A DNA stretch of 64,000 nucleotides. It comes from Bradyrhizobium sp. (lineage in GTDB: Bacteria > Pseudomonadota > Alphaproteobacteria > Rhizobiales > Xanthobacteraceae). The DNA lies in assembly GCA_028290305.1 (NCBI GenBank), contig JAQGKC010000189.1, forward strand, positions 1 through 64,000. Direction: 5' to 3'. The position numbers and the translations under genes were made by a program. Positions within the stretch are counted from its first letter, which is position 1. The number at the start of each line of letters is the position of its first letter. The notes beneath the pieces were generated by a model. It did not search any database. It was not told the DNA's origin and saw only the letters and a list, made by a program, of their open reading frames with translations. Positions 33,344 to 42,049 of the stretch are shown in pieces.

Positions 33344-34156
33344 TTAGCCGTCGTCGAGCTTGTTGAGGTCGCGCACCGATTGCATGATCGGTTCGAAATT
33401 CGATCGCGCATCGAGCGCGTCGAACAACTGTGCGGTGTCCGACAACAGCCCATGGGACCGCGCAATCGCGATCCTGACATCGTCCTGCGGTGTGTCGGAC
33501 AAGCGGCCATGTCCGGACAGCAGAATCTTGGAATTCAAACCCTTCAGCCGCTCCAGCGACTGGATGTAGTCGCTGATACTGCCGGATCCGAACACACCGC
33601 CCATCACGCCCCCGGGCATCAAGGTGTCGGCGGCGAACAGCAGTCCCTGGTCCTGATCGAACAGGCTGATGCAGGCCGAGGTGTGGCCCGGCGTATACAT
33701 CACGTTGAGGCGAAAATTGCCGAGGTCGATCAGGTTTCCTTCTTCCAGCCAGATATCGATGTTGATCGGTACATTCGGTTCGTTGAACATCTTGCGCAGC
33801 ATCGAGAAGTCGTCGCGCAGCATGATCTTGTTGGCGGCGAGCCGATGCGCGGCAATGATGGTGCGGCCAGCGAAATGATAGGCCGCGCCGATATGATCGA
33901 GATGCTCGTGGCTGAGAACCACCATGTCGATCTTGTCCGGCGCACAACCGACATGTTTGAGGCATTCCAGCAAATGCGGGAAGTTCGACGACAGCCCGAC
34001 GTCGATCATGATGGTTCGCGATTTGCCGCGCACCAGATAGGCATTGGCGGCGCGGTTCTTGAAACGGATCTGGTAGACATCCTCGGCCGCCTGAATCAGC
34101 GAACAGACGTCGTTGTTCAGCAGAATCGGAAACGGGCTCGGCTTGCGGTCACTCAT
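33344..34156 (-). CDS. Metallo-beta-lactamase-fold hydrolase
   Basis: 270 residues. Zinc motif SHEHLDHIGAAYHF (HxHxDH), then YTPGHTSACISLF, FAADTL and LLSGHG, which complete the glyoxalase II-like MBL site. Soluble, no signal peptide. Substrate unknown. The start lies inside the stop of the cyclic-nucleotide-binding gene (ATGA overlap), so the two are translated together, which suggests linked function. It does not carry PhnP-specific features. Confidence 0.85.
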   Translation of the reverse strand: MSDRKPSPFPILLNNDVCSLIQAAEDVYQIRFKNRAANAYLVRGKSRTIMIDVGLSSNFPHLLECLKHVGCAPDKIDMVVLSHEHLDHIGAAYHFAGRTIIAAHRLAANKIMLRDDFSMLRKMFNEPNVPINIDIWLEEGNLIDLGNFRLNVMYTPGHTSACISLFDQDQGLLFAADTLMPGGVMGGVFGSGSISDYIQSLERLKGLNSKILLSGHGRLSDTPQDDVRIAIARSHGLLSDTAQLFDALDARSNFEPIMQSVRDLNKLDDG

Positions 34157-34524
34157 GGGTTGGCCGTTCTGAAGGTGACGGCATTGGAGGCCCGCAGCCG
34201 CTTGCTGAGCGCATCCATGATCATCAGCGCGAACGCCGGCTGCTGACTGACCAGATAGACGAACCGCGCATGATTGATCCGCATCACGCGGGTGTTCGGC
34301 GCGGCGGCAATCGCGGTGGCCGAGCGGGACGAGCCGTCGATGACCGCCATCTCGCCGAAGAATTCGCCCTTGCCGAGCGTCACGATCACGGTCTTGCTGG
34401 CGCCGCTGATCTTGACGATGTCGATCTTGCCTTCGAGCACCACGAAAAGCTCGCGCCCGGTCGAGCCTTCCTCAAAAATGACATCGTCTACATCAAATTC
34501 GTTGATGCACTTTTCGATGGCCAT
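34153..34524 (-). CDS. Single-domain cyclic nucleotide-binding protein
   Basis: 123 residues from ATG at 34524 with AGAGGG upstream; a more upstream ATG at 34560 is possible. It is a cNMP-binding domain: DDVIFEEGSTGRELFVVLEG, GKGEFFGEMAVIDGSSRSAT with the phosphate-binding loop (FGEMAVIDGSSRSA), and TRVMRINHARFVYLVSQQP. No DNA-binding domain follows, unlike Crp/Fnr, so it is a small sensor module acting on a partner, possibly the coupled MBL protein. An adenylate cyclase is encoded at 48654-50390. Confidence 0.85.
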   Translation of the reverse strand: MAIEKCINEFDVDDVIFEEGSTGRELFVVLEGKIDIVKISGASKTVIVTLGKGEFFGEMAVIDGSSRSATAIAAAPNTRVMRINHARFVYLVSQQPAFALMIMDALSKRLRASNAVTFRTANP

Positions 34525-34778
34525 GGAGCCCTCTGCCTTCTGGCTGGTCCGCCGCTCCATGTTAGTCGGGAAATGCGGTTGCGCAAACGACGCGTCGGTA
34601 ACCCCCCAGGCTATGCCGCAGAGCAGCATGGGCCAAATCCGAGGCGCCGTTGTCGCGCTGGCTATAGGTCGAAACCGGGCCGGACGAGTTCCTAAAATTT
34701 TCGTAAGCCCGCCACCGGTAACGATTTCGCAAGCAATGAAAGTTACCAAATGGTCAACCTTTACTGGAGAATTTGAAC

Positions 34779-35789
34779 GTGAGCGAACAACAGGCTGAGC
34801 AGACCAGCGGTGAACCCGGTTCCCTCGGTGCCGAGCCGGCCGTTCCCACTTCATCGGATGCCTCGCTCGAGCCGGTGGCCGCTTCGGCGCACGAAACGAC
34901 CGACGTCAGGTCTCCCAAGCTCGTGCCCGAGCAAGGCGAAGCACGGGAGTCGAACGCGCCCAAAGCTGATGCTGTTGAGCAGGATGTTCCCAAGTCTGAT
35001 GCTCCCAAGTCTGATGCTCCCAAGCCCGATGTTCCCAAAGCAGATGCCCCCAAGGCAGAGGCGCCGCGCATCCCGGGCAAGGTCATGATCATGTCATCCG
35101 GTGAGCGATGGGACAGCCACGATGCCGGCCCGGAAGTGGAACCCAAGCCGAGCCAGGGAATGTTCGGCAAACGCCGGTTCGCGGCACTTGCCGCCGTAAT
35201 GGCACTCGCAGTGATGGCGGGCGCGCTCGGCGGCGCGTTGGCGACCGCGGGCCTTGGCCATTTTGTTGGCGGTGACGCCGCGACGGCCGGCAATCAAGCG
35301 CTCGAAGCCTCTGTCGCGCGGATCGACGCCGACATCCAGGCGCTGAAGGCCAATGTCGATCATACCTCCAAACTCGGCATGGCCCAGTTCAACAAGACCA
35401 ACGACCGCCTCGACAAGGTCGAGAAGGCGCAAGCCGAGCCGGCCGCCAAACTCGCCAAGCTCAGCGAAACCGTGGAAAAGCTCCGCGTCGCACCCGCTCC
35501 GGTAGCTGCGGCAGCGCCCGTTGCCGCGAAAGAAGTCACGGGCTCAATTTCGGCCCCGGCGGCAGTGCCGGCATCCGCGCCCAAGGTCGAAGTCGCCAGG
35601 CTGCCGACGGTGGAAGGCTGGTTGCTGCGTGACGTCGCCAATGGCGGCGCCTTGATCGAAGGACGGCAGGGCATCTTCGAAGTGTATGCCGGCGATCCGG
35701 TACCGGGCCTCGGCCGGGTCGATGCGATCAGGCGCCAGGATGGCCGCTGGGTAGTCGTGACCAGCAGAGGCCTGATCGTAGCGCGCTGA
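34779..35789 (+). CDS. Membrane-anchored protein with pentapeptide repeats and coiled coil
   Basis: 336 residues from GTG at 34779, chosen because GGAG lies 9 nt upstream. Order: acidic, Pro/Ser-rich N-terminus; five D-[VA]-P-K-x repeats (about 69-93); IPGKVMIMSSGERWDSHDAG; one membrane segment (FAALAAVMALAVMAGALGGA, about 129-150); a coiled coil (ASVARIDADIQALKANVDHT, NDRLDKVEKAQAE, AKLSETVEKLR); Ala/Pro linker; and a small C-terminal domain VEGWLLRDVANGGALIEGRQ, GDPVPGLGRVDAIRRQDGRW. Topology suggests a cytoplasmic disordered tail and a periplasmic coiled coil. Similar proteins are known as hypotheticals in Bradyrhizobium. Function unknown. Confidence 0.8.
   Translation: MSEQQAEQTSGEPGSLGAEPAVPTSSDASLEPVAASAHETTDVRSPKLVPEQGEARESNAPKADAVEQDVPKSDAPKSDAPKPDVPKADAPKAEAPRIPGKVMIMSSGERWDSHDAGPEVEPKPSQGMFGKRRFAALAAVMALAVMAGALGGALATAGLGHFVGGDAATAGNQALEASVARIDADIQALKANVDHTSKLGMAQFNKTNDRLDKVEKAQAEPAAKLAKLSETVEKLRVAPAPVAAAAPVAAKEVTGSISAPAAVPASAPKVEVARLPTVEGWLLRDVANGGALIEGRQGIFEVYAGDPVPGLGRVDAIRRQDGRWVVVTSRGLIVAR
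34983..35057 (+). repeat. 15-bp tandem repeat, five units, inside the membrane-protein gene
   Basis: Units GATG[T/C]TCCCAAGTCT and variants begin at 34983, 34998, 35013, 35028 and 35043. Each codes for D-[VA]-P-K-x. The first three are nearly identical in DNA, the later ones have diverged. The period is a multiple of three, so unit number can vary without frameshift. Confidence 0.85.
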
Positions 35790-35932
35790 CAGCCGGTCGC
35801 TTCACTGCGACGTGAAGCACCGCGAGACAGCCTGTCGGCTTTTCGGCTATTTTCCTGATTAGAAAACGCTGCCCGCGAGATGCCTTGAATTGGCGTTTGC
35901 GGGCTGAGCGTTGGTCAGGAGTTGAGCACCGC

Positions 35933-37501
35933 GTGCGGCTTTTTGTCATCCTTCTGGTTCTGCTGTGCAGCGTTCTGCCTGCGCGCCATGCGCAAAGCGC
36001 GGCGGCGCTGGAGCGCGGAACTGCGATCACCGATCCGTTTGCTTTACGTGAACTAGATCGCGGAAGATTTGGCCTTACCCGCATCATGCAGCCGACGCGA
36101 TCGGCTGACGTGCCAATCACCAACAGCCAGTTGTTCGCCTTGCCATCGATGGCTCCCGTCCGCAGGGCGCTCGACGACGAGTTCGATCGATATATCGTCA
36201 AGCACAAGACCGAGCTTCCGAACGAAACCATCGGCGTCGGAAATTCCTTCGATTTTCAACTGTTCGATCGCGCGCTGCTTTATTCCGATGACACGCGCTT
36301 TGTGCTGTCGGGCATCGTCAACCGGATGGACCGCGCCTATGTGTCGGAGGCAGGCTGCGGTGAGATCAGGCTGATCTACCGTCTGACGCGGTCGGATGTG
36401 CCCGAGACGGGCGAGGGCGCGGCCTCGTCGCGCCTGCCGATGACGCTCAACGTCGTGCTGAAAGCCAAGGTCGATAACGCAGTCCACGGTGGCGGCGCGG
36501 CAATCACATGTGCGGAGATCGCGCGACGCTGGCTCGCCGCAGGCGATTTGCCGTTGACCGGCGCGGCGTTTGCGGAAAAATTGACAGGGAAGGACGGCCC
36601 GCTGGATCTGATCGGGCCTGAAAATATCGACCGTATCGAAACCAATCTTCAGATTGCGCATGCGCCGAAATCAGCCGTGCGCGATTTCCGCACCGATTAT
36701 CTCCTGAAGGTGTTTAACTACAACGCACAATCCCGGACGTTCGAGCAAGCGCCGCTCGAGAACCAGATCGATCGCGATCGGATTCTCGCGGATGAAAATC
36801 TCAAGCACGACTTCAAGACGTGGCTGCTTGATCCCCAGCATTTCAGCGAGCTGGATCGCGGCACGATCTTGATCCCGGATAAATTTCTGGCCACTGGCGC
36901 GATTGCCGCCACGCCAGCCGGATTTGCGCCGTCGAACCTGCAGCCGGAGTTTGGTCTTGTGCAGGGTGATGACGCCGCAGTTGATCCTCTATTCAGGGAA
37001 AGTGACGTCGTCACGGCCTTGAAAAAGGCGACGGAGCGGAGCGGGCCACTACAAAATATCCGCTCAATCGCAGGTTTCGAGCGTCGGCTCAACGACGTGA
37101 CCTGCTCCGGATGCCATCAAACCCGCGGCATCGGCGGCTTTCATTTCCCCGGCGTCGACTGGATGGCGGCCCATCCGAATAACTCAACGGTCGTGCCGGC
37201 GTCGCCGCATTTCTTCGGCGACCAGGTCAGGCGCCGCGATATTCTTGCCTCGTTGCGCGACGGCAGGCGCCCGGATTACTCCCGCGGATTTTCCAGCCGT
37301 CCGCAACTGCGTGGCAGCACGGAGCTGGCCGGAACCGAATACGAAGACGGCTGGGGTGCGCATTGCTATCAGCAAAAACCCAACGCCGCGGACAACGACA
37401 GGAGTTTCCGGTCGTGGACCTGCGCCGAGGGGCTGGCGTGCCAGGTTGTCGACAATGCCATGCGCATGGGGATGTGCTTCGTCAAACCGCTGGGAAAGTA
37501 G
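35933..37501 (+). CDS. Secreted protein with one haem-c motif, family not recognised
   Basis: About 522 residues from GTG at 35933, chosen because a clean signal peptide starts there (RLFVILLVLLCSVLPARHAQ) after GGAG; TTG starts at 35885/35897 are alternatives. A single CSGCH motif (DVTCSGCHQTRGIGGFHFPG, near two thirds of the length) suggests covalent haem c. Other features: GIVNRMDRAYVSEAGCGEIR, TLNVVLKAKVDN, RTDYLLKVFNYN and a C-terminal Cys-rich part (GAHCYQQKP, SWTCAEGLACQVV). It looks like a periplasmic redox or binding protein of bacterial hypotheticals. No partner gene is adjacent. Confidence 0.7.
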   Translation: MRLFVILLVLLCSVLPARHAQSAAALERGTAITDPFALRELDRGRFGLTRIMQPTRSADVPITNSQLFALPSMAPVRRALDDEFDRYIVKHKTELPNETIGVGNSFDFQLFDRALLYSDDTRFVLSGIVNRMDRAYVSEAGCGEIRLIYRLTRSDVPETGEGAASSRLPMTLNVVLKAKVDNAVHGGGAAITCAEIARRWLAAGDLPLTGAAFAEKLTGKDGPLDLIGPENIDRIETNLQIAHAPKSAVRDFRTDYLLKVFNYNAQSRTFEQAPLENQIDRDRILADENLKHDFKTWLLDPQHFSELDRGTILIPDKFLATGAIAATPAGFAPSNLQPEFGLVQGDDAAVDPLFRESDVVTALKKATERSGPLQNIRSIAGFERRLNDVTCSGCHQTRGIGGFHFPGVDWMAAHPNNSTVVPASPHFFGDQVRRRDILASLRDGRRPDYSRGFSSRPQLRGSTELAGTEYEDGWGAHCYQQKPNAADNDRSFRSWTCAEGLACQVVDNAMRMGMCFVKPLGK

Positions 37502-37594
37502 CATAATTTAAAAGCTCGACTGCCAGATTGACAGTAGGCTCACTAATCTGTTTCATCGCGGCAAGAGCCTTATAAGGCTAGCCGGGACGGAAAC

Positions 37595-38833
37595 ATGGAC
37601 GACATCATTATCGTCGGAGCCGGCGTTGGCGGCTTGACCCTCGGGCTTGCGCTGCACGCGGCCGGAATTCCTTGCCGGATATTTGAGTCGGCTGCCAAGA
37701 TCAGGCCGATCGGCGTCGGCATCAATCTGCTTCCGCATGCCACCAAGGAACTCGCCGCGCTCGGACTCGAAAAGGCGTTGGCCCAGGTGGCAATCGCTAC
37801 GACCGATGCGACCTTCTTCAACCGCTTCGGCCAGTTGATCTACCGGGAGCCGCTCGGACGCGCGGCCGGTTACGAGCATCCGCAATTCTCCATCCATCGC
37901 GGCGATCTGCAAATGGTATTGCTCGATGCGTTCCGCGCGCGCGCCGGACACGACCGGCTCAACACCAACCATCATTGCACCGGCGTCGAGCAGGACGAAT
38001 CCGGCGTCAGCGTGCATTTTTCCGATGGACCGGGAGGCGCGACCCGCAGCGTCGTAAGGGGTCGCGTTGCGATTGCCTGCGACGGCATAAACTCCGCTGT
38101 TCGCAAGCAGTTTTTTCCCGGCGAAGGTGAACCGCGCTATTCCGGTGTCAACATGTGGCGCGGCGTGACGCGGTGGAAGCCGATGCTGTCGGGCGCCAGC
38201 ATGGTGCGGGCGGGATGGCTGTCGCATGGCAAGATGGTGATATATCCGATCCGTCACGCCGCTGACTCGGATGGGCTGCAGCTCATCAACTGGGTCGCGG
38301 AAATCGAGACGCCGAATTATCGCAAGCGCGACTGGACCCGTGTTGGCTCGGTCGACGATTTCATCGGTGCGTTTGCCGACTGGCATTTCGACTGGCTCGA
38401 TGTCCCGGCGTTCATTCGCGCCTCCGACAGCGTGCTGGAATTTCCGATGGTCGACCAGGACCCGCTGCCACGTTGGAGTTTCGGCCGGGTAACGCTATCA
38501 GGCGATGCCGCCCACCCGATGGTGCCGCGCGGCTCCAACGGCGCCGGCCAGGCCATCCTGGATGCGCGGGCGTTGACTTCGGCGCTGCTCGAAAACAGCG
38601 ATCCGGTTGCCGCGCTCGGCGCGTATGAGAAGCAGCGCCTGGAGGCCACCACCCGCATTGTGCTCACCAATCGCACCAATCCGCCCGACGCGATCCTGCG
38701 CGAAGTGTTCCAGCGCACGCACGACCAGCCCTTCGGCGCGATCGAGGATGTCATCAGCCGCGATGAGTTGGTCGCCTTGTCCGAAGGCTATAAGCGGATC
38801 GCCGGCTATTCAAAGGATGCCTTGCGCACCTGA
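37595..38833 (+). CDS. FAD-dependent aromatic-ring hydroxylase-type monooxygenase
   Basis: 412 residues. Class A flavoprotein monooxygenase: MDDIIIVGAGVGGLTLGLAL (Rossmann GxGxxG), the DG motif VAIACDGINSAVRKQFFPG, and the GD motif VTLSGDAAHPMVPRGSNGAG. It resembles PhzS/salicylate or hydroxybenzoate hydroxylase-like enzymes that use NAD(P)H. The next gene is an aromatic-acid type MFS transporter 101 bp downstream on the same strand, which supports action on an aromatic acid. The precise substrate is not visible. Confidence 0.87.
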   Translation: MDDIIIVGAGVGGLTLGLALHAAGIPCRIFESAAKIRPIGVGINLLPHATKELAALGLEKALAQVAIATTDATFFNRFGQLIYREPLGRAAGYEHPQFSIHRGDLQMVLLDAFRARAGHDRLNTNHHCTGVEQDESGVSVHFSDGPGGATRSVVRGRVAIACDGINSAVRKQFFPGEGEPRYSGVNMWRGVTRWKPMLSGASMVRAGWLSHGKMVIYPIRHAADSDGLQLINWVAEIETPNYRKRDWTRVGSVDDFIGAFADWHFDWLDVPAFIRASDSVLEFPMVDQDPLPRWSFGRVTLSGDAAHPMVPRGSNGAGQAILDARALTSALLENSDPVAALGAYEKQRLEATTRIVLTNRTNPPDAILREVFQRTHDQPFGAIEDVISRDELVALSEGYKRIAGYSKDALRT

Positions 38834-38934
38834 AGCGGAAAATCGTGCCGCTCTTGCGCAATTCGCGCTAGATTACCGAACTAAGAAGACGGATCGCCAA
38901 GGTCCGCGGTCAGACGTTTGGGGGAGGGACAACA

Positions 38935-40386
38935 ATGGCGACTTCGGAAGTTCAGGGCGGCGCATCGCCCGTTGATGTCCATGCATCGCCTGTCGATGTC
39001 GTCCACGCATCGCCTGTCGATGTCGTGGAGTTTATCGATCAGCAACCGGTCGGCGGATTTCAGATACGATTGCTGCTGACCTGCGCGGCGGTGCTGTTTC
39101 TCGACGGCTTCGATACCCAGGCCATCGGCTATGTCGCGCCCTCGCTGGCGAAGGAATGGGGCCTGACCAAAGCCGCGCTCGGCCCGGTGTTCAGCGCCGG
39201 CCTGTTCGGGCTGATGATCGGCGCGCTGCTGTTTGGACCACTTGCCGACCGTATCGGGCGCAAGAAGATCATCATCTTCTCGACGCTTGCGTTCGGCATC
39301 GGCACGTTGCTGACGGCGTTCGTCCAGGACGTCAACACACTGCTCGCGATCCGGTTTCTGACAGGTCTTGGGCTTGGCGGCGCGATGCCGAATGCCATTG
39401 CCATGACGTCCGAGTTCAATCCGCGTCGCCGCCGCGCCACAATGGTGATGATCATGTTCTGCGGGTTCTCGGTGGGCGCAGCACTCGGCGGCTTTCTCGC
39501 GGCTGCGTTGATTCCGCAATTCGGCTGGCGCTCGGTATTCGTCGTCGGCGGCGTCGTCCCGCTGCTGCTGGTTCCGGTCCTGGCGCTGCGGCTGCCGGAA
39601 TCGGTGCGGTTCCTCGTGCTCACCGGGCGCGCGCAGGCGCGCGTCGCCGAATTGCTCGGCTTCATCAGCCCGAAGGCTGCGTTCGCCCCGGCAACGCAGT
39701 TCGTCGTGCATGAACCGGAATTGGCCGGGATTCCGGTGCTGCATCTTTTCAGGGGTGGACGAACCCTGGTCACGCTGTTGCTGTGGGTGGTGTTCTTCAT
39801 GAGCCTGCTCGATCTCTATTTCCTGTCGAACTGGCTGCCTACCGTTCTCAATGACCTTGGCGCCTCGGTATCCCAGGCCGCGGCGATCGGATCGATGTTG
39901 CAGGTTGGCGGCGTGGTCGGAACATTTGCGCTTGGCAGCATCATCGACCGCTTCTCGTTTCGCGCGCTGGCGCTGGTGTATTTCATCGCCGTTTTCGCGG
40001 TCGGGGCGATCGGCCAGCTTGGGCACTCCGTGGTTTTTGTCGCCATGGCCATTTTCGCTGCCGGGTTCTGTATTGTCGGCGGCCAGATCGCCGCCAATGC
40101 GCTGGCCGCGGCGTTCTATCCGACGGCGGTCAGGGCCACCGGCGTCGGCTGGGCGCTCGGGATCGGCCGGGCCGGCTCGATCGTCGGGCCTCTGGTCGGT
40201 GGCGCGCTGCTGACCCTGAAATGGAGCACGGGGTCGGTCTTCATGGCGGCCGCGGCGGCCGCCCTGTGTGCCGCGCTGGCGGCGTTCTCCTTGAGCCGGC
40301 TCGCCGGCATGGGCGGAAGCGGCAAGAGCGCTGCCGATCAACCTGTAACGTTCGAGGCCGGCCTGCGTCCGTCGACGACCGCCTGA
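38935..40386 (+). CDS. MFS transporter, aromatic acid:H+ symporter type
   Basis: 483 residues, 12 membrane segments. The AAHS hallmarks are present: CAAVLFLDGFDTQAIGYVAP in helix 1 (Asp of DGFD), GPLADRIGRKK between helices 2 and 3, and FLTGLGLGGAMPNAIAMTSE. It should import a benzoate- or hydroxybenzoate-like acid for the upstream monooxygenase. The N-terminus is unusual: three copies of ASPVDV[V]H precede the first conserved residues (repeat at 38962-39030). Closest known types are PcaK/BenK. Confidence 0.87.
   Translation: MATSEVQGGASPVDVHASPVDVVHASPVDVVEFIDQQPVGGFQIRLLLTCAAVLFLDGFDTQAIGYVAPSLAKEWGLTKAALGPVFSAGLFGLMIGALLFGPLADRIGRKKIIIFSTLAFGIGTLLTAFVQDVNTLLAIRFLTGLGLGGAMPNAIAMTSEFNPRRRRATMVMIMFCGFSVGAALGGFLAAALIPQFGWRSVFVVGGVVPLLLVPVLALRLPESVRFLVLTGRAQARVAELLGFISPKAAFAPATQFVVHEPELAGIPVLHLFRGGRTLVTLLLWVVFFMSLLDLYFLSNWLPTVLNDLGASVSQAAAIGSMLQVGGVVGTFALGSIIDRFSFRALALVYFIAVFAVGAIGQLGHSVVFVAMAIFAAGFCIVGGQIAANALAAAFYPTAVRATGVGWALGIGRAGSIVGPLVGGALLTLKWSTGSVFMAAAAAALCAALAAFSLSRLAGMGGSGKSAADQPVTFEAGLRPSTTA
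38962..39030 (+). repeat. 21/24-bp tandem repeat, three units, in the MFS gene
   Basis: Units GCATCGCC[C/T]GT[T/C]GATGTC.. begin at 38962 (21 bp), 38983 (24 bp) and 39007 (24 bp), coding ASPVDVH, ASPVDVVH and ASPVDVVE. The second and third are nearly identical, pointing to recent slippage or duplication. Confidence 0.85.
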
Positions 40387-40451
40387 ACTTGGGCTAGGCT
40401 GGGAGCGCTCGCGCTGATTGGGCCGGTTGACGTGCAGGATGGGGGCAGGCG

Positions 40452-40616
40452 ATGAGCGATGCGGACAAAGAGAACAAGGCGCGCAATCGCGAGATCGCTC
40501 AGAACGAAGCCGAACGGCAAACCGTCGGCGACATCCGCGTCAGCACGTGGGCGATCGCGGTCGCCGTAATCATCGGCCTCGCCGCCGTCGGCTGGGTGCT
40601 GATCCACAACAACTAA
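40452..40616 (+). CDS. Small single-span membrane protein (54 residues)
   Basis: ATG at 40452 preceded by GGGGGCAGG. The first half is hydrophilic and helical (MSDADKENKARNREIAQNEA, ERQTVGDIRVS) and the second is one membrane segment (TWAIAVAVIIGLAAVGWVLI) ending HNN. It follows the MFS gene by 65 bp on the same strand. Clear composition and a ribosome site support a real gene; function unknown. Confidence 0.65.
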   Translation: MSDADKENKARNREIAQNEAERQTVGDIRVSTWAIAVAVIIGLAAVGWVLIHNN

Positions 40617-40621
40617 CCCAT

Positions 40622-41827
40622 TCACGCCACTGCGCCTGATGCACGCAACTGTGCAATCGCGCCCTCGTCGTAGCCGGCCTCGCGCAAGACCTCGTCGCTG
40701 TGCTCGCCGATCCCCGGCGGATGCCGCGGTTGGGTTTTTTTGCTGCCGTCGATCCAGATCGGGCTATTGATCGTCAGCATCGTGCCGCCCTCGAACGGCA
40801 CCAGCACGTCGTTGTCGAGCATCTGCCGGTCGTTCGGTATGTCGTCGAGGATGCCGACCACGCCGAACACCAGGCCATTGCCGTCGAGGATCCTGCGCCA
40901 TTCGGCGAGGTCCCTGGTTGCAAAAATCTCGTCGAAAATCTTGATCAGTTCCAGCGAGCGCGCATGGCGGTCGGGCTTGGTGGCGAACCTCGGATCGGTG
41001 ATGAAATCCTCGCGTCCGATGCAGCGCGCCAGCGCCGGCCATTGCCGTTCCTCGTTGAGCAGCGAGAGGATGATCCAGCGTCCGTCGCGGCACTTGTAGT
41101 GATTGGTCACCGCGTTCAGCGCGTGCTCGCGGGGACGCCGCTCCCCGAATTTCGCGCCGCATAATTTGGCCTGGGCAAGCACGCCATTGGCCCAGACGCC
41201 GTTGGCCATCAGGTTCGAGCTCACATGCGACCCCTTGCCGGTGCGCTCGCGCTTGTAGAGCGCGGTGACGATCGCGCTGTACAGCGCCATCGCGCAGGGG
41301 TGGTCGCCCATGCCGGCGACCGAGCGCGCCGGCGTGGTCTCGGTATCCGCGCGCACCAGATCCATCAGGCCCGAGCGCGCCCAATAGGCATTGCTGTCGA
41401 AACCGGGCTTGTTGGCTTCCTCGCCTTTTTCGCCGTAGCCCGTGAACGACGCATAGATCAGTCGGTCATTGAGTGGGGCCAGTTCAGCGTAAGTCATCCC
41501 GAGCCGGGCACGCACCGCGGGGGGAAAATTCGTGATGAAGACATCGGCCTCGGCAGCGAGGCGATGCAACACCGCCTGGCCTTCCGGCTTGCCGAGATCG
41601 AGCGCCAGGCTCCGCTTGTTGCGGGCCTCCAGCATCCACGCAAAATTGTGCTCACTGTGCGGATATCCCGGCAAATTCGGCAGGTTGCGATAGGGATCGC
41701 CTGACCCGGGCGGCTCGATCTTGATCACTTCGGCGCCGAAATCCGACAGCACGGTTGCGGCCGCGGGCGCTGCGATGAAGCTTGCGCAGTCCAGAACCTT
41801 GAGGCCTTCGAAGATGCCGTCTTCCAT
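40622..41827 (-). CDS. Family III (CaiB/BaiF) CoA transferase
   Basis: 401 residues. N-terminal GLKVLDCASFIAAPAAATVL, DFGAEVIKIEPPGSGDPYR and NKRSLALDLGKPEGQAVLHR are the family's CoA-binding part; the catalytic Asp is expected in KPGFDSNAYWARSGLMDLV. Later DGRWIILSLLNEERQWPALA. The family moves CoA between carboxylic acids. Convergent with the small membrane-protein gene. A second, diverged member is encoded at 61179-62312. Donor and acceptor acids cannot be inferred. Confidence 0.9.
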   Translation of the reverse strand: MEDGIFEGLKVLDCASFIAAPAAATVLSDFGAEVIKIEPPGSGDPYRNLPNLPGYPHSEHNFAWMLEARNKRSLALDLGKPEGQAVLHRLAAEADVFITNFPPAVRARLGMTYAELAPLNDRLIYASFTGYGEKGEEANKPGFDSNAYWARSGLMDLVRADTETTPARSVAGMGDHPCAMALYSAIVTALYKRERTGKGSHVSSNLMANGVWANGVLAQAKLCGAKFGERRPREHALNAVTNHYKCRDGRWIILSLLNEERQWPALARCIGREDFITDPRFATKPDRHARSLELIKIFDEIFATRDLAEWRRILDGNGLVFGVVGILDDIPNDRQMLDNDVLVPFEGGTMLTINSPIWIDGSKKTQPRHPPGIGEHSDEVLREAGYDEGAIAQLRASGAVA

Positions 41828-41951
41828 GGTGAGGTCGCTCCCGTGATTCTTGTTGATCTTATTCCGCGTCGTGGAATCGCCATCCGGCGCGATCAGCGGA
41901 TTCCGTGCGCATTTGACCGATGTTGGTGGGGTGATGCAACGACAGTTTCTA

Positions 41952-42040
41952 CGTCATTGCGAGCGCTAGCGAAGCAATCCAGAGGGCAGCGAAGTGCAGA
42001 GACTGGATTGCTTCGTCGCTTGCGCTCCTCGCAATGACGG
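41952..42040. repeat. Palindromic intergenic repeat (CGTCATTGCGAG / CGCAATGACG type), copy 1
   Basis: Ends CGTCATTGCGAGCGCTAGCG and CTCCTCGCAATGACG are inverted; GAAGCAATCCAG and CTGGATTGCTTCGTCG form the inner stem. The same design recurs at 60238-60318. Lies just downstream of the putA stop codon. Confidence 0.85.
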
Positions 42041-42049
42041 AGGTCTCCT

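Noticed and set aside
33344..34156. MBL-fold protein considered as the missing PhnP
   Set aside because: It is coupled to a cNMP-binding gene 13 kb from the phn operon and lacks the features expected of PhnP; nothing links it to phosphonates.
38881..40341. Very long open frame (486 codons) on the minus strand
   Set aside because: It is the antisense shadow of the MFS transporter: composition is Arg/Asp/His/Gln-rich without domain features, while the plus strand has full MFS motifs.
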